A stretch of DNA of 64,000 bases from Enterobacter vonholyi. GTDB lineage: Bacteria; Pseudomonadota; Gammaproteobacteria; Enterobacterales; Enterobacteriaceae. The notes beneath the pieces are model-generated. The model was given only the letters and a program-made list of their open reading frames with translations. It was not told the DNA's origin and did no database searches. Both the position numbers and the translations under genes were made by a program. This document shows positions 10,447 through 22,229 of the stretch, one piece after another (within the stretch, counting starts at the first letter, position 1; every line of letters begins with the position of its first letter). The stretch spans positions 124,001 through 188,000 of the forward strand of contig NZ_VTUC01000037.1 of NCBI RefSeq assembly GCF_008364555.1, in the 5' to 3' direction.

Positions 10447-11337
10447 ATGACGCTGAAAGTGGGTTTTATTGGCCTGGGCATCATGGGTAAACCAATGAGT
10501 AAGAACCTCATCAAAGCGGGTTACTCACTGGTGGTATCCGATCACAATCCGCAGGCCGTGGCAGAGGTGATAGCGGCTGGCGCTGAAACGGCCACCACCG
10601 CGAAAGCCATTGCCGAGCAGTGCGATGTCATCATCACCATGCTGCCTAACTCCCCACATGTCAAAGAGGTTGCGCTGGGTGAAAACGGCATTATCGACGG
10701 CGCGAAGCCCGGCCTGGTGCTGATCGATATGAGCTCTATCGCACCGCTTGCAAGCCGTGAAATCAGCGAGGCGCTAAAGGCAAAGGGTGTCGATATGCTG
10801 GATGCGCCGGTCAGCGGCGGTGAGCCGAAAGCGATCGACGGCACGTTGTCGGTGATGGTCGGCGGTGATAAAGCCGTTTTCGATAGATACTACGACCTGA
10901 TGAAAGCGATGGCGGGCTCCGTGGTGCACACGGGAGAGATTGGGGCGGGTAACGTGACCAAGCTGGCAAACCAGGTGATTGTGGCACTCAACATTGCCGC
11001 CATGTCTGAAGCACTGACGCTGGCAACCAAAGCGGGCGTCAATCCGGACCTTGTCTATCAGGCCATTCGCGGCGGTCTGGCGGGCAGCACCGTACTGGAT
11101 GCCAAAGCGCCGATGGTGATGGATCGTAATTTCAAGCCGGGATTCCGCATCGACCTGCACATTAAAGATCTGGCGAACGCGCTGGATACGTCACACGGCG
11201 TGGGCGCACAGCTGCCGCTGACCGCAGCAGTTATGGAGATGATGCAGGCGCTGCGTGCCGATGGCCTGGGCACGGCAGATCACAGCGCGATTGCATGCTA
11301 TTACGAAAAACTGGCGAAGGTGGAAGTGGCGCGTTAA
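10447..11337 (+). CDS. garR: GarR, tartronate semialdehyde reductase
   Basis: A 296-residue beta-hydroxyacid dehydrogenase that reduces tartronate semialdehyde to D-glycerate. The NAD-binding motif GLGIMGKPM is at residues 9-17, the substrate-binding DAPVSGG at about 121, and the catalytic Lys in GNVTKLANQ at about 173. ATG 10447 follows a GAGGAAA site. E. coli has garK (glycerate kinase) next; here the stop is only 59 bp from rnpB, so garK is absent from this site. Confidence 0.95.
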   Translation: MTLKVGFIGLGIMGKPMSKNLIKAGYSLVVSDHNPQAVAEVIAAGAETATTAKAIAEQCDVIITMLPNSPHVKEVALGENGIIDGAKPGLVLIDMSSIAPLASREISEALKAKGVDMLDAPVSGGEPKAIDGTLSVMVGGDKAVFDRYYDLMKAMAGSVVHTGEIGAGNVTKLANQVIVALNIAAMSEALTLATKAGVNPDLVYQAIRGGLAGSTVLDAKAPMVMDRNFKPGFRIDLHIKDLANALDTSHGVGAQLPLTAAVMEMMQALRADGLGTADHSAIACYYEKLAKVEVAR

Positions 11338-11360
11338 TCACGGCTTTCCCATACCTGGGG

Positions 11361-11389
11361 GTGACAGCGGCGTGCAAACCCTCTATACT
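11361..11389 (+). promoter_or_regulatory. rnpB promoter
   Basis: GTGACA (11361-11366) and TATACT (11384-11389) are separated by 17 bp, a near-consensus sigma-70 promoter. The -10 element ends 7 bp before the expected 5' end of the RNase P RNA. Confidence 0.8.
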
Positions 11390-11396
11390 GCGCGCC

Positions 11397-11773
<377 letters not shown>

Positions 11774-11776
11774 CTT

Positions 11777-11803
11777 AAAAAACCCCGCTTCGGCGGGGTT
11801 TTT
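11777..11803 (+). terminator. rnpB terminator
   Basis: Hairpin ACCCCGC-TTCG-GCGGGGT followed by five T, immediately after the RNase P RNA 3' end. Confidence 0.93.
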
Positions 11804-11820
11804 GCTTTCTGAATGTTGCT

Positions 11821-11849
11821 GGTCGGGTAAGCGCTGCGCCGCCCGGCAA
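11821..11849. repeat. REP-type palindromic element
   Basis: GGTCGGGTAAGCGCTGCGCC followed by GCCCGGCAA, a typical REP unit placed after the rnpB terminator. Confidence 0.7.
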
Positions 11850-12380
11850 CCGAACAAACGACATCAATTCTCATATTTGCGACATTAAGCACATTTCACT
11901 GTTTTTATCCCCACAGTATCGCTCCTGCGTCTATAGACGATCGCCATCACAAAATTTCACGCTAAAGAATGCACGATTTTCAGTATTGAAAATTTGTTAT
12001 GATTGTTATCTTAATGATCGCGAAACTTTTCTCGTTTGATATGCATATATTTAAATCAAATACATTTCTCCCGTGAATATGTGACGTATTCCACTCTTTT
12101 CCTCAAGCCTGAAAATTCGCGTTAGAAAAACTTGATAAATTGAAAGAATGTTTCAAACAAATAGCGGTTATTTATTGGCCTTTAATTGCCTGAAATATCG
12201 TCTTTATTGATTTTTTCCGGACGGTAAAATTTATCCGGGTTATCGCCATAAAATTAATTTATTACCGCTATTTTTGTTGATCAATATCAGCGTAGTAGCA
12301 TATTTATATCGTTGTATGCTAATGAAATATAACGATTTTATTTTGTTTTTGGTATGTGGGTTAAAGGGTCGGGAAAGCAA

Positions 12381-12426
12381 ATTGTGAGTAACAGCACATA
12401 CCCCTTTAAAGATTATTGAGTAGAAT
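12381..12426 (+). promoter_or_regulatory. tdc promoter with CRP site
   Basis: TGTGA-GTAACA-GCACA at 12383-12398 fits the CRP consensus (TGTGA-N6-TCACA) with one mismatch. TAGAAT at 12421-12426 is a plausible -10. A start near 12432-12433 would put the CRP site centre at about -42, the class II position that suits the known CRP dependence of tdc. Confidence 0.75.
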
Positions 12427-12460
12427 TCACCCCGTCATAGGGAAATAAGCGCAGAATATT

Positions 12461-13381
12461 ATGAACACTATTATTCTACCGAAAACACAGCACCTCGTGG
12501 TATTTCAGGAAGTCATTAAAAGTGGCTCCATAGGTTCTGCAGCAAGACAGCTGGGCCTGACGCAACCTGCCGTCAGCAAAATCATCAGCGATATTGAGAC
12601 CTACTTCGGCGTGGAAGTGATGGTGCGTAAAAACACCGGCGTAAAACTCACTGCCGCGGGCCAGGTTCTGCTCTCGTACTCAGAGTCGATCACCCGCGAA
12701 ATGAAAAACATGGTGAGTGAAATTAACAGCCTGAGCTTCAGCACCGTTATGGACGTCTCCTTTGGTTACCCGTCGCTAATCGGCTTTACCTTCCTGTCTG
12801 AGATGATCAAAAAATTCAAGGAAGTGTTCCCGAAAGCACGCGTCTCGATGTATGAAGCCCAGCTCTCATCTTTCCTTCCGGCCATTCGCGACGGTCGTCT
12901 GGATTTCGCTATTGGCACCCTGAGCGATGAAATGTTGCTTCAGGATTTGCACGTCGAACCGCTGTTTGAGTCCGAATTTGTGCTGGTCGCCAGTAAAACG
13001 CGAACGTGCACCGGCCCGACGACACTGGCATCGCTCACGCATGAGCAGTGGGTGATGCCGCAAACCGATATGGGCTACTACAAAGAACTTCTGACCACCC
13101 TGCAAGACAACCACATCAGCATCGAAAGCATCGTCCAGACCGATTCGGTCGTCACCATTTATAACCTTGTCCTGAATGCCGATTATCTGACGGTGATTCC
13201 CCGCGACATGATTGCGCCATTCGGGTCCGATCAATTTATTGTGCTGCCTGTGGAAGATGAATTACCCGTGGCGCGTTATGCCGCCGTGTGGTCAAAAAAT
13301 TACAGGATTAAAAAATCGGCGTCAGTATTAGTTGAGCTGGCAAAACAATATTCGTCGATGAATATCGAAAGACGACGATGA
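12461..13381 (+). CDS. tdcA: TdcA, LysR-type activator of the tdc operon
   Basis: A 306-residue LysR-family regulator. The winged helix-turn-helix covers about residues 8-66 (GSIGSAARQLGLTQPAVSK), followed by the periplasmic-binding-like effector domain (about 95-300). TdcA activates anaerobic threonine/serine catabolism. It is the first gene of tdcABCDE. Confidence 0.95.
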   Translation: MNTIILPKTQHLVVFQEVIKSGSIGSAARQLGLTQPAVSKIISDIETYFGVEVMVRKNTGVKLTAAGQVLLSYSESITREMKNMVSEINSLSFSTVMDVSFGYPSLIGFTFLSEMIKKFKEVFPKARVSMYEAQLSSFLPAIRDGRLDFAIGTLSDEMLLQDLHVEPLFESEFVLVASKTRTCTGPTTLASLTHEQWVMPQTDMGYYKELLTTLQDNHISIESIVQTDSVVTIYNLVLNADYLTVIPRDMIAPFGSDQFIVLPVEDELPVARYAAVWSKNYRIKKSASVLVELAKQYSSMNIERRR

Positions 13382-13481
13382 ATAATTAGTATTTATTTTA
13401 AAACACCCAGCGCGTTAACGTGTTAACGCGCTGACACCCTGACTTTGCCTGAAAAGAATGAATTATTATAACGAGGATATT

Positions 13482-14471
13482 ATGCATATTACCTACGATC
13501 TCCCTGTAACCATTGAAGATATTCAGGACGCCAGAAAACGACTGGCAGGAAAAATATATAAAACCGGTATGCCTCGCTCGAATTATCTCAGCGAACGCTG
13601 TAAGGGCGAAATATTCCTGAAGTTCGAGAACATGCAGCGTACCGGCTCGTTTAAGATCCGCGGGGCGTTTAACAAATTAAGCTCGCTGACCGACGCTGAA
13701 AAACGCAAAGGCGTTGTCGCCTGCTCCGCGGGAAACCACGCGCAGGGGGTATCCCTCTCCTGCGCGATGCTTGGCATCGACGGCAAAGTGGTGATGCCGA
13801 TGGGGGCGCCGAAGTCTAAAGTGGCCGCGACGCGCGACTACTCGGCGGAAGTCGTGCTGCACGGCGAGAACTTCAACGACACCATCGCCAAAGTCAGCGA
13901 AATCGTCGAGATGGAAGGGCGTATTTTTATCCCCCCTTACGACGATGCAAAAGTCATTGCCGGACAGGGCACCATCGGTCTGGAAATTCTTGAAGATTTA
14001 TATGACGTGGATAACGTCATTGTGCCTATCGGCGGCGGTGGACTAATTGCCGGGATTGCAACGGCAATTAAATCCATCAATCCCACCATTAATATCATCG
14101 GCGTACAGTCTGAAAACGTGCACGGAATGGCGGCCTCCTGGCATGCCGGAGAAATAACCAACCATCGCGTTACCGGCACGTTAGCCGACGGCTGCGACGT
14201 CTCTCGCCCGGGGAAGTTAACCTTCGAGATCGTTCGTGAATTGGTCGATGACATTGTGCTGGTGAGCGAAGACAACATTCGCGACAGCATGATCGCGCTT
14301 ATTCAGCGAAATAAAGTGGTGACAGAAGGTGCCGGCGCGCTGGCCTGTGCCGCGTTATTAAGCGGCAAGCTTGATCACTATATTCAGGGTCGTAAAACCG
14401 TCTGCATTATTTCCGGCGGCAATATCGATCTCTCCCGTGTTTCCCAAATTACCGGCTTCGTTGACGCATAA
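13482..14471 (+). CDS. tdcB: TdcB, catabolic threonine dehydratase
   Basis: A 329-residue PLP enzyme that deaminates L-threonine to 2-oxobutyrate and ammonia (also serine to pyruvate), AMP-activated in E. coli. PLP Lys58 lies in TGSFKIRGA, the phosphate-binding glycine loop GGGGL near residue 185. ATG 13482 gives the known MHITYDLPV start and follows ACGAGG; an in-frame ATG at 13458 would add eight residues. No separate anabolic ACT domain, as expected for TdcB. Confidence 0.95.
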   Translation: MHITYDLPVTIEDIQDARKRLAGKIYKTGMPRSNYLSERCKGEIFLKFENMQRTGSFKIRGAFNKLSSLTDAEKRKGVVACSAGNHAQGVSLSCAMLGIDGKVVMPMGAPKSKVAATRDYSAEVVLHGENFNDTIAKVSEIVEMEGRIFIPPYDDAKVIAGQGTIGLEILEDLYDVDNVIVPIGGGGLIAGIATAIKSINPTINIIGVQSENVHGMAASWHAGEITNHRVTGTLADGCDVSRPGKLTFEIVRELVDDIVLVSEDNIRDSMIALIQRNKVVTEGAGALACAALLSGKLDHYIQGRKTVCIISGGNIDLSRVSQITGFVDA

Positions 14472-14477
14472 AGGTGA

Positions 14478-15812
<1,335 letters not shown>

Positions 15813-15839
15813 CCCATTGCTCAGGAAGAGCGGAGTCAC

Positions 15840-17051
15840 ATGATGATTGAGTTTCCGGTTGTACTGGTTATTAACTGCGGATCGTCCTCTGTTAAGTTTT
15901 CGGTGCTCGACGCCAGCAGCTGCGATGCCCTGATGACGGGCATTGCAGACGGGATCAACACCGAGAAGGCCTTTATTTCCGTGAACGGGGGTGAGCCGGT
16001 CAGGCTGGCTCACCAGGACTACGAAGGGGCGCTGGCTGCCATCGCCCTTGAGCTGGAGAAGCGTAACCTGATGAGCAGCGTGGCCTTAATTGGACATCGC
16101 ATTGCGCACGGCGGCGACCTCTTCAGTGAGTCGACCCTGATCACGGAAGAAGTGATCGAGCAGATCCGCCAGGTCTCCCCGCTGGCACCATTGCATAACT
16201 ACGCCAACCTGAGCGGCGTGGAAGCCGCAGAGCACCTGTTCCCGGGCGTGCAGCAGGTGGCGGTATTTGATACCAGCTTCCACCAGACGCTGCCGCCGCA
16301 GGCGTATCTGTACGGATTGCCGTACCGCTATTTTGAAGCGCTGGGCGTGCGCCGCTACGGCTTCCACGGCACCTCTCACCGCTACGTGGCCGCGCAGGCG
16401 CATACGCTTCTCGGGCTGTCCCCCGATGACAGCGGCCTGGTGATTGCCCATCTCGGCAACGGGGCGTCCATCTGCGCGGTGCGCAACGGTGAAAGCGTCG
16501 ACACCTCGATGGGGATGACGCCGCTGGAAGGTCTGGTAATGGGTACGCGCTGCGGCGACGTGGACTTCGGCGCGATGGCGTGGATTGCCCAGCAGACCGG
16601 CCAGTCGTTAGAGGATCTGGAGCGCGTGGTCAATAAAGAGTCGGGATTGCTTGGGATCTCCGGCATCTCCTCCGATTTACGCGCGCTGGAGAAAGCCTGG
16701 CACGAAGGCAATGAGCGGGCGCAGCTGGCTATCCATACCTTTGTTCACCGCATTGCGCGACATATCGCCGGGCACGCGGCGTCGCTGCACCGCCTGGATG
16801 GGGTGGTCTTTACCGGCGGCATTGGCGAAAACTCGAAGCTTGTCCGCGCGCTGGTGGCGGAACATCTGAAAGTCTTCGGCATCATCCTCGACGACGCTAA
16901 AAATGCCCTGCCGGGCAGCGCGGGTGAGCGCGTGATCTCCACCGAATCGTCCCGCGTGGCCTGCGCGGTGGTCCCTACCAACGAAGAAAAAATGATCGCG
17001 CTGGACGCCCTCCGTCTTGGGAAGGTTACCCCGGCTGCGGCTTACGCCTGA
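15840..17051 (+). CDS. tdcD: TdcD, propionate/acetate kinase
   Basis: A 403-residue ASKHA-fold kinase that makes ATP and propionate from propionyl phosphate in the last step of threonine fermentation. Motifs: [11 protein letters not shown] near residue 10, GHRIAHGG near 87, the [13 protein letters not shown] active-site block near 170, and FTGGIGENS near 323. Two ATG codons are adjacent (15840, 15843), either could be used; both sit behind CGGAG. Confidence 0.94.
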   Translation: MMIEFPVVLVINCGSSSVKFSVLDASSCDALMTGIADGINTEKAFISVNGGEPVRLAHQDYEGALAAIALELEKRNLMSSVALIGHRIAHGGDLFSESTLITEEVIEQIRQVSPLAPLHNYANLSGVEAAEHLFPGVQQVAVFDTSFHQTLPPQAYLYGLPYRYFEALGVRRYGFHGTSHRYVAAQAHTLLGLSPDDSGLVIAHLGNGASICAVRNGESVDTSMGMTPLEGLVMGTRCGDVDFGAMAWIAQQTGQSLEDLERVVNKESGLLGISGISSDLRALEKAWHEGNERAQLAIHTFVHRIARHIAGHAASLHRLDGVVFTGGIGENSKLVRALVAEHLKVFGIILDDAKNALPGSAGERVISTESSRVACAVVPTNEEKMIALDALRLGKVTPAAAYA

Positions 17052-17066
17052 TAAAGCGAGAATCAC

Positions 17067-19361
17067 ATGAAAGTAACAATCGATACGGGCGTCGCACCCT
17101 ACAGCGACGCATGGGCCGGGTTTCGCGGTGAAGAATGGAAAAACGCCGTCAACGTCCGCGATTTTATTCAGCATAACTACACCCCTTATGAAGGCGATGA
17201 AGCTTTCCTCGCGCAGGCGACGCCTGCAACGACGGCGCTGTGGCAGAAGGTAATGGTCGGCATTCGCCAGGAGAATGCCACCCACGCCCCGGTGGATTTC
17301 GACACTAACATTGCCACCACCATTACGGCCCACGGGCCTGGCTACATAGACCAGGATCTGGAGACGATCGTCGGCCTGCAAACCGATAAGCCTCTCAAGC
17401 GTGCGCTGCACCCGTACGGTGGGATCAACATGATCCGCAGCTCGTTCGAAGCCTATGGCCGGGAGATGGATCCGCACTTCGAGTACCTGTTTACCGACCT
17501 GCGCAAAACCCATAACCAGGGCGTGTTTGACGTCTACTCCCCGGAGATGATGCGCTGTCGTAAATCCGGCGTGCTGACCGGTTTGCCGGACGGCTACGGG
17601 CGCGGACGCATCATCGGTGATTACCGCCGCGTGGCGCTCTACGGCATCAACTATCTGGTACGCGAACGTGAACTTCAGTTTGCCGATCTGCAGGGCAGGC
17701 TGGAGCGCGGCGAAGATCTGGAGGCAACGATCCGCCTGCGCGAAGAGCTGGCGGAGCACAAGCGCGCGCTGCTGCAGATCCAGCAGATGGCGGCGAACTA
17801 TGGCTTTGATATCTCACGTCCGGCGATGAACGCCCAGGAAGCGGTGCAGTGGGTCTATTTTGCCTACCTGGCAGCGGTGAAATCCCAGAACGGCGGGGCG
17901 ATGTCGCTGGGGCGCACGGCCTCGTTCCTCGATATCTACATCGAACGCGACATGCAGGCGGGGCGGCTGAGCGAGGTGCAGGCGCAGGAGCTGATCGACC
18001 ACTTCATCATGAAGATCCGCATGGTGCGCTTCCTGCGCACGCCGGAGTTCGACACGCTCTTCTCCGGCGATCCGATCTGGGCGACGGAAGTGATCGGCGG
18101 CATGGGGCTGGACGGACGCACGCTGGTGACCAAAAACAGCTTCCGCTATCTGCATACCCTGCACACCATGGGACCCGCGCCGGAGCCGAACCTGACGATC
18201 CTCTGGTCAGAACAGCTGCCGATCGCGTTCAAGAAATACGCCGCGCAGGTATCGATCGTCACCTCTTCTCTGCAGTATGAGAACGACGATCTGATGCGTG
18301 CGGACTTCAACAGCGACGATTATGCCATTGCCTGCTGCGTCAGCCCGATGGTGATCGGCAAGCAGATGCAGTTCTTTGGCGCGCGCGCCAACCTTGCCAA
18401 AACGCTGCTGTACGCAATCAACGGTGGGGTGGACGAAAAGCTGAAGATCCAGGTCGGGCCAAAAACAGAGCCGCTGCTGGACGACGTGCTGGATTACGAC
18501 ACCGTGATGGCGAGTCTCGATCACTTTATGGACTGGCTGGCGGTGCAGTACATCAGCGCCCTGAATCTCATTCACTACATGCATGATAAGTACAGCTACG
18601 AAGCCTCGCTGATGGCGCTGCACGACCGGGATGTCTATCGCACCATGGCCTGCGGCATTGCCGGGCTGTCGGTGGCGGCGGATTCCCTGTCGGCGATTAA
18701 ATACGCTACGGTGAAGCCGGTGCGCGACCATACCGGCCTGGCGGTCGATTTCGTGATTGAAGGGGACTATCCGCAGTACGGCAACAACGACGACCGTGTG
18801 GACAGCATTGCCTGCGACCTGGTGGAGCGCTTTATGAAGAAAATTCAGGCGCTGCCAACCTATCGCAACGCGGTGCCGACCCAGTCGATCCTGACCATCA
18901 CCTCCAACGTGGTTTACGGCCAGAAGACCGGGAACACGCCGGACGGACGCCGCGGCGGCACGCCGTTTGCGCCAGGCGCAAACCCGATGCACGGGCGCGA
19001 CAGGAAAGGGGCGGTGGCCTCGCTAACATCGGTTGCCAAGCTGCCATTTACCTATGCGAAAGATGGCATCTCCTACACCTTCTCCATTGTGCCGCAGGCG
19101 TTGGGTAAGGACGAGCTGGTGCGCAAAACCAACCTGGTGGGGCTGCTGGACGGGTACTTCCATCACGAAGCATCTATTGAGGGCGGGCAGCACCTGAACG
19201 TTAACGTGATGAACCGGGAGATGCTGCTGGATGCCATTGCGCATCCGGAGAATTACCCGAATCTGACCATCCGCGTTTCGGGCTATGCGGTGCGGTTTAA
19301 TGCGCTGACGCGGGAACAGCAGCAGGACGTGATTTCTCGAACGTTTACCCAGTCAATCTAA
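17067..19361 (+). CDS. tdcE: TdcE, 2-ketobutyrate formate-lyase / pyruvate formate-lyase 4
   Basis: A 764-residue glycyl radical enzyme that converts 2-oxobutyrate plus CoA to propionyl-CoA and formate (also pyruvate). The adjacent catalytic cysteines are 423-424 (AIACCVSPM). The radical glycine is residue 739 in [10 protein letters not shown], close to the C-terminus. It is activated by PFL-activating enzyme encoded elsewhere. The operon ends here at a terminator; E. coli tdcF and tdcG are not present downstream. Confidence 0.95.
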   Translation: MKVTIDTGVAPYSDAWAGFRGEEWKNAVNVRDFIQHNYTPYEGDEAFLAQATPATTALWQKVMVGIRQENATHAPVDFDTNIATTITAHGPGYIDQDLETIVGLQTDKPLKRALHPYGGINMIRSSFEAYGREMDPHFEYLFTDLRKTHNQGVFDVYSPEMMRCRKSGVLTGLPDGYGRGRIIGDYRRVALYGINYLVRERELQFADLQGRLERGEDLEATIRLREELAEHKRALLQIQQMAANYGFDISRPAMNAQEAVQWVYFAYLAAVKSQNGGAMSLGRTASFLDIYIERDMQAGRLSEVQAQELIDHFIMKIRMVRFLRTPEFDTLFSGDPIWATEVIGGMGLDGRTLVTKNSFRYLHTLHTMGPAPEPNLTILWSEQLPIAFKKYAAQVSIVTSSLQYENDDLMRADFNSDDYAIACCVSPMVIGKQMQFFGARANLAKTLLYAINGGVDEKLKIQVGPKTEPLLDDVLDYDTVMASLDHFMDWLAVQYISALNLIHYMHDKYSYEASLMALHDRDVYRTMACGIAGLSVAADSLSAIKYATVKPVRDHTGLAVDFVIEGDYPQYGNNDDRVDSIACDLVERFMKKIQALPTYRNAVPTQSILTITSNVVYGQKTGNTPDGRRGGTPFAPGANPMHGRDRKGAVASLTSVAKLPFTYAKDGISYTFSIVPQALGKDELVRKTNLVGLLDGYFHHEASIEGGQHLNVNVMNREMLLDAIAHPENYPNLTIRVSGYAVRFNALTREQQQDVISRTFTQSI

Positions 19362-19372
19362 ATCTAAGTGCT

Positions 19373-19403
19373 CATGCCCCCTCAACCCTGGGGGCATGTT
19401 TTT
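19373..19403 (+). terminator. tdc operon terminator
   Basis: CATGCCCCCT / GGGGGCATG hairpin with five T, 12 bp after the tdcE stop. Confidence 0.88.
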
Positions 19404-19507
19404 GCCCGCGAAACATACAAAATTGTTTATATAATTACTCACACATATTCATCCGCTCTTGAAAAACAATGCCCGCTTTTCCTATCACAGCATGTAAGGA
19501 CAGTAAG

Positions 19508-19918
19508 ATGATGAAAATGACCCGTATTGCGCTGGTCGCCGCCTCGCTGGCAGTGTGCAGTTTTACGGCACAGGCCGCGAACGTTGAGGCTGCTCCGTCT
19601 CCATCGCAGGATCCGCTGGTACAGCACCTGAAGCTCAGCAATGAGCAGGTTAAGAAGATTGAAGATCTGCATAAGCAGCTGGAACAAAATGTCAGCAAGA
19701 TCCCGATGACGGGCGTGAAGGACGGCGCGCTGGTCGACATGTTCCAGGCGGGTAAATGGGACGAAAGTACGGTCAAAAGCCAGCTTGCCGCCTTTAGCAA
19801 AATTGAAGAGCAGACCCGTTATTACCGCGTGAAATATTACTTCGACGTCAGCCAGGTATTAACGCCGGAACAGCGTAAACAGATTAGAACTGATATGGCT
19901 AACGCGCTGGCAGAGTGA
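19508..19918 (+). CDS. Spy/CpxP-like small periplasmic protein
   Basis: A 136-residue protein with a Sec signal peptide (MMKMTRIALVAASLAVCSFTAQA, cleaved near residue 23). The mature part is helical and charged and ends with LTPEQRKQI, the LTxxQ-type motif of the Spy/CpxP family. Members are ATP-independent periplasmic chaperones or Cpx inhibitors. Start chosen at the tandem ATG 19508/19511 behind AAGGA (19496-19500); an in-frame ATG at 19469 would bury the signal peptide. It replaces tdcF/tdcG in position. The exact family member is not recognised. Confidence 0.75.
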   Translation: MMKMTRIALVAASLAVCSFTAQAANVEAAPSPSQDPLVQHLKLSNEQVKKIEDLHKQLEQNVSKIPMTGVKDGALVDMFQAGKWDESTVKSQLAAFSKIEEQTRYYRVKYYFDVSQVLTPEQRKQIRTDMANALAE

Positions 19919-19968
19919 TTTCGTCGTCGCGTACGGCGCCGGATAATTCTGCCGAGGCTCGATCGGTT

Positions 19969-20001
19969 CCCTCTCCCGTTGGGAGAGGGTTAACGTGAGG
20001 G
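19969..20001. repeat. CCCTCTCCC/GGGAGAGGG palindromic repeat
   Basis: CCCTCTCCC-GTT-GGGAGAGGG followed by a GTGAGGGC tail. One of six related palindromes in the window. It lies 6 bp after the yhaK stop. Confidence 0.75.
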
Positions 20002-20007
20002 CATTCT

Positions 20008-20709
20008 CTAAACCGGCAAATCAATCAGCAGCGCGCGCAGCGGCGTATCTGCCACCAGCGTGATATTCGCTTCATCACGAATAAACGCCCCGTCGCCGCA
20101 GGTGAGGGCTTCTTTTTCTTCCGTGTGCGTCACCGCATGCACCGTACCGTGAATAGACTGCAGATAGGCGCGCGGACCGTGAAGCTGGAAGCTCGCCTGT
20201 TCACCTTTCTTCAGTTCGATATGATGCAGCCACACCTGCTGGCGCAGCTGCAGGCTACCTGTACTGCCGTCCGGCGATGCAATCAGCTGCTGCTTATCGC
20301 CCGCTAAATCTAACTTCTGGACCAGCGGATTTTCCCGCTCAGGGCAGGCGTCGAGCCACAGCTGCATGCGGGTCAGCGTTTTATCTTTGCTGAGGTTATG
20401 CTCGCTGTAGCTGATGCCCGGCTGCGTGGAAATTAACAACGCTTCGCCAGCCTTTGCCTGGACATGATTGCCCTCGCTATCGCGGTATTCTGCCTCGCCT
20501 TCCAGGATCAGGTTCAGGATATCGACTTTCGGGTACGTACGCGGCTGGAAGGAGGCGCCCGGGGCGAGCACTTCCTGGTTCAGCACGCGCAGTGAAGCGT
20601 AACCGAGGAGTTTAGGGTCAAAGTAGTGTCCAAAGGAAAAGGTGTAGCGGGCCTGCAGCCAACCGAAATCGGCTTGTCCGCACTGTTTAGCTGTTCTTGT
20701 CGTAATCAT
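20008..20709 (-). CDS. yhaK: YhaK, pirin-family bicupin protein
   Basis: A 233-residue pirin-like protein with an N-terminal cupin (about residues 20-130) and a degenerate C-terminal cupin. E. coli YhaK is reported as a cytosolic marker that responds to nitrosative/oxidative conditions; quercetinase activity belongs to relatives, not shown for this one. It is divergent from yhaJ across 104 bp. Confidence 0.9.
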   Translation of the reverse strand: MITTRTAKQCGQADFGWLQARYTFSFGHYFDPKLLGYASLRVLNQEVLAPGASFQPRTYPKVDILNLILEGEAEYRDSEGNHVQAKAGEALLISTQPGISYSEHNLSKDKTLTRMQLWLDACPERENPLVQKLDLAGDKQQLIASPDGSTGSLQLRQQVWLHHIELKKGEQASFQLHGPRAYLQSIHGTVHAVTHTEEKEALTCGDGAFIRDEANITLVADTPLRALLIDLPV

Positions 20710-20813
20710 AAACTTGACCTCTCTTTACACTAAAACAATGGTAAAGGTATGGACGCTTCATTGTTAGCCAGATATTCTGCCCGGTATGTTCAAATTTCCT
20801 GAATGAGAACGAG

Positions 20814-21716
20814 ATGGCTAAAGAGAGAGCATTGACGCTTGAGGCGCTTCGCGTCATGGACGCGATTGACCGGCGCGGCAGTTTTGCGGCAGCGGCCGAT
20901 GAACTGGGGCGCGTTCCGTCTGCGCTGAGCTACACCATGCAAAAGCTGGAAGAAGAGCTGGACGTGGTGCTTTTTGACCGCTCCGGACATCGAACAAAAT
21001 TCACCAACGTGGGTCGAATGCTGCTGGAGCGCGGCCGCGTACTGCTGGAAGCGGCGGACAAGCTGACGACAGACGCCGAAGCGCTGGCGCGCGGCTGGGA
21101 AACCCATCTCACGCTCGTGACCGAAGCGCTGGTGCCGACCGAAGCGCTGTTCCCGCTGGTGGATCGCCTGGCGGCGAAGGCCAATACGCAGCTGTCCATC
21201 ATCACCGAGGTGCTGGCAGGGGCGTGGGAACGTCTGGAGACGGGCAGGGCAGATATCGTTATTGCGCCGGACATGCACTTCCGCTCATCGTCGGAAATCA
21301 ACTCGCGCAAGCTCTACAGCGTGATGAACGTTTACGTTGCCGCCCCCAACCATCCGATTCATCAGGAACCCGAGCCGCTCTCTGAAGTGACGCGCGTGAA
21401 GTATCGCGGCGTGGCGGTCGCGGATACCGCGCGCGAGCGTCCGGTGCTGACGGTGCAGCTGCTGGATAAACAGCCTCGTCTGACGGTGACCTCGCTGGAG
21501 GACAAACGGCAGGCGCTGCTGGCCGGTCTGGGCGTGGCGACGATGCCGTACCCGTTTGTGGAAAAAGATATTGCGGAAGGACGACTGCGGGTTGTGAGCC
21601 CGGAGTACACCAGCGAAGTGGATATCATTATGGCGTGGCGTCGCGACAGCATGGGCGAAGCCAAATCGTGGTGCCTGCGAGAAATTCCAAAGCTCTTTGC
21701 GCACCACAACAAATAA
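20814..21716 (+). CDS. yhaJ: YhaJ, LysR-type transcriptional regulator
   Basis: A 300-residue LysR regulator: winged helix-turn-helix about residues 5-63 (RRGSFAAAADELGRVPSALS) and a substrate-binding domain about 92-297. In E. coli YhaJ regulates the divergent/neighbouring yhaK and yqjF and responds to dinitrotoluene degradation products. yqjF is 1.6 kb downstream here, so the regulon layout is retained. Confidence 0.92.
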   Translation: MAKERALTLEALRVMDAIDRRGSFAAAADELGRVPSALSYTMQKLEEELDVVLFDRSGHRTKFTNVGRMLLERGRVLLEAADKLTTDAEALARGWETHLTLVTEALVPTEALFPLVDRLAAKANTQLSIITEVLAGAWERLETGRADIVIAPDMHFRSSSEINSRKLYSVMNVYVAAPNHPIHQEPEPLSEVTRVKYRGVAVADTARERPVLTVQLLDKQPRLTVTSLEDKRQALLAGLGVATMPYPFVEKDIAEGRLRVVSPEYTSEVDIIMAWRRDSMGEAKSWCLREIPKLFAHHNK

Positions 21717-21724
21717 GCGTACAG

Positions 21725-21752
21725 GCCCGGTAAGCGTAAGCGCCACCGGGCA
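21725..21752. repeat. REP-type palindromic element
   Basis: GCCCGGTAAGCGTAAGCGCC followed by ACCGGGCA, between the convergent yhaJ and yhaH. Confidence 0.75.
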
Positions 21753-21757
21753 GTAAT

Positions 21758-22123
21758 TTACGCGCCGATCTTAGGATCGGGACCAAAACGGTTTTCGCCC
21801 GGCGTTCCGCTCTGGCAGTTGAAAATCAAAATCACGATCCAGCCCACAATCGGGATCAGCAGCAGCAGCAACCACCACGCCGAACGATCGGTATCGTGCA
21901 GCCGACGGAACAGTACCGCCCACGATGGCAGCAGGACTAAAAGGCCATAAATGGTGGTCAGCACGCCTTCACCGCCAGCTCGCTCCCAGCCAAGAATTTT
22001 ATCCACAATACCCAGCACCATGATGAGGATGAAGTTCACCAGAACGAACATCCAGTACTCTTTGCGGCGGGCGCGGCCACCAAATCCAATGTAGTTGCGC
22101 AGTACTTTCAGATACCAGTCCAT
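21758..22123 (-). CDS. yhaH: YhaH, DUF805 inner membrane protein
   Basis: A 121-residue DUF805 protein. After an amphipathic start with the ARRKEYW motif come three or four hydrophobic segments (about residues 23-43, 56-75, 80-105). Function unknown. It follows yqjG on the same strand as in E. coli, but a terminator lies between them. Confidence 0.88.
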   Translation of the reverse strand: MDWYLKVLRNYIGFGGRARRKEYWMFVLVNFILIMVLGIVDKILGWERAGGEGVLTTIYGLLVLLPSWAVLFRRLHDTDRSAWWLLLLLIPIVGWIVILIFNCQSGTPGENRFGPDPKIGA

Positions 22124-22196
22124 TTTCCTTGCCTCAATAATCGGTCAATCACTTGTTTTCTAAGCAATCAAAGTAAGGATAGATGGAGATTGTGAA

Positions 22197-22226
22197 TTAA
22201 AAAAGGGCATCTATTGATGCCCTTAA
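22197..22226 (-). terminator. yqjG terminator
   Basis: Hairpin AAGGGCATC / GATGCCCTT with a T run on the minus strand, right after the yqjG stop. Confidence 0.85.
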
Positions 22227-22229
22227 TAT

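Larger units (their letters stand above)
11804..12460. other. Long AT-rich upstream region of tdcA
   Basis: About 650 bp with no gene I can support. A REP-like palindrome lies at 11821-11849. The rest is unusually AT-rich with many A/T tracts, consistent with the nucleoid-protein (IHF, H-NS) control known for tdc in E. coli. No convincing TdcR-like open reading frame was seen. The CRP site and -10 element near the 3' end are listed separately. Confidence 0.6.
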
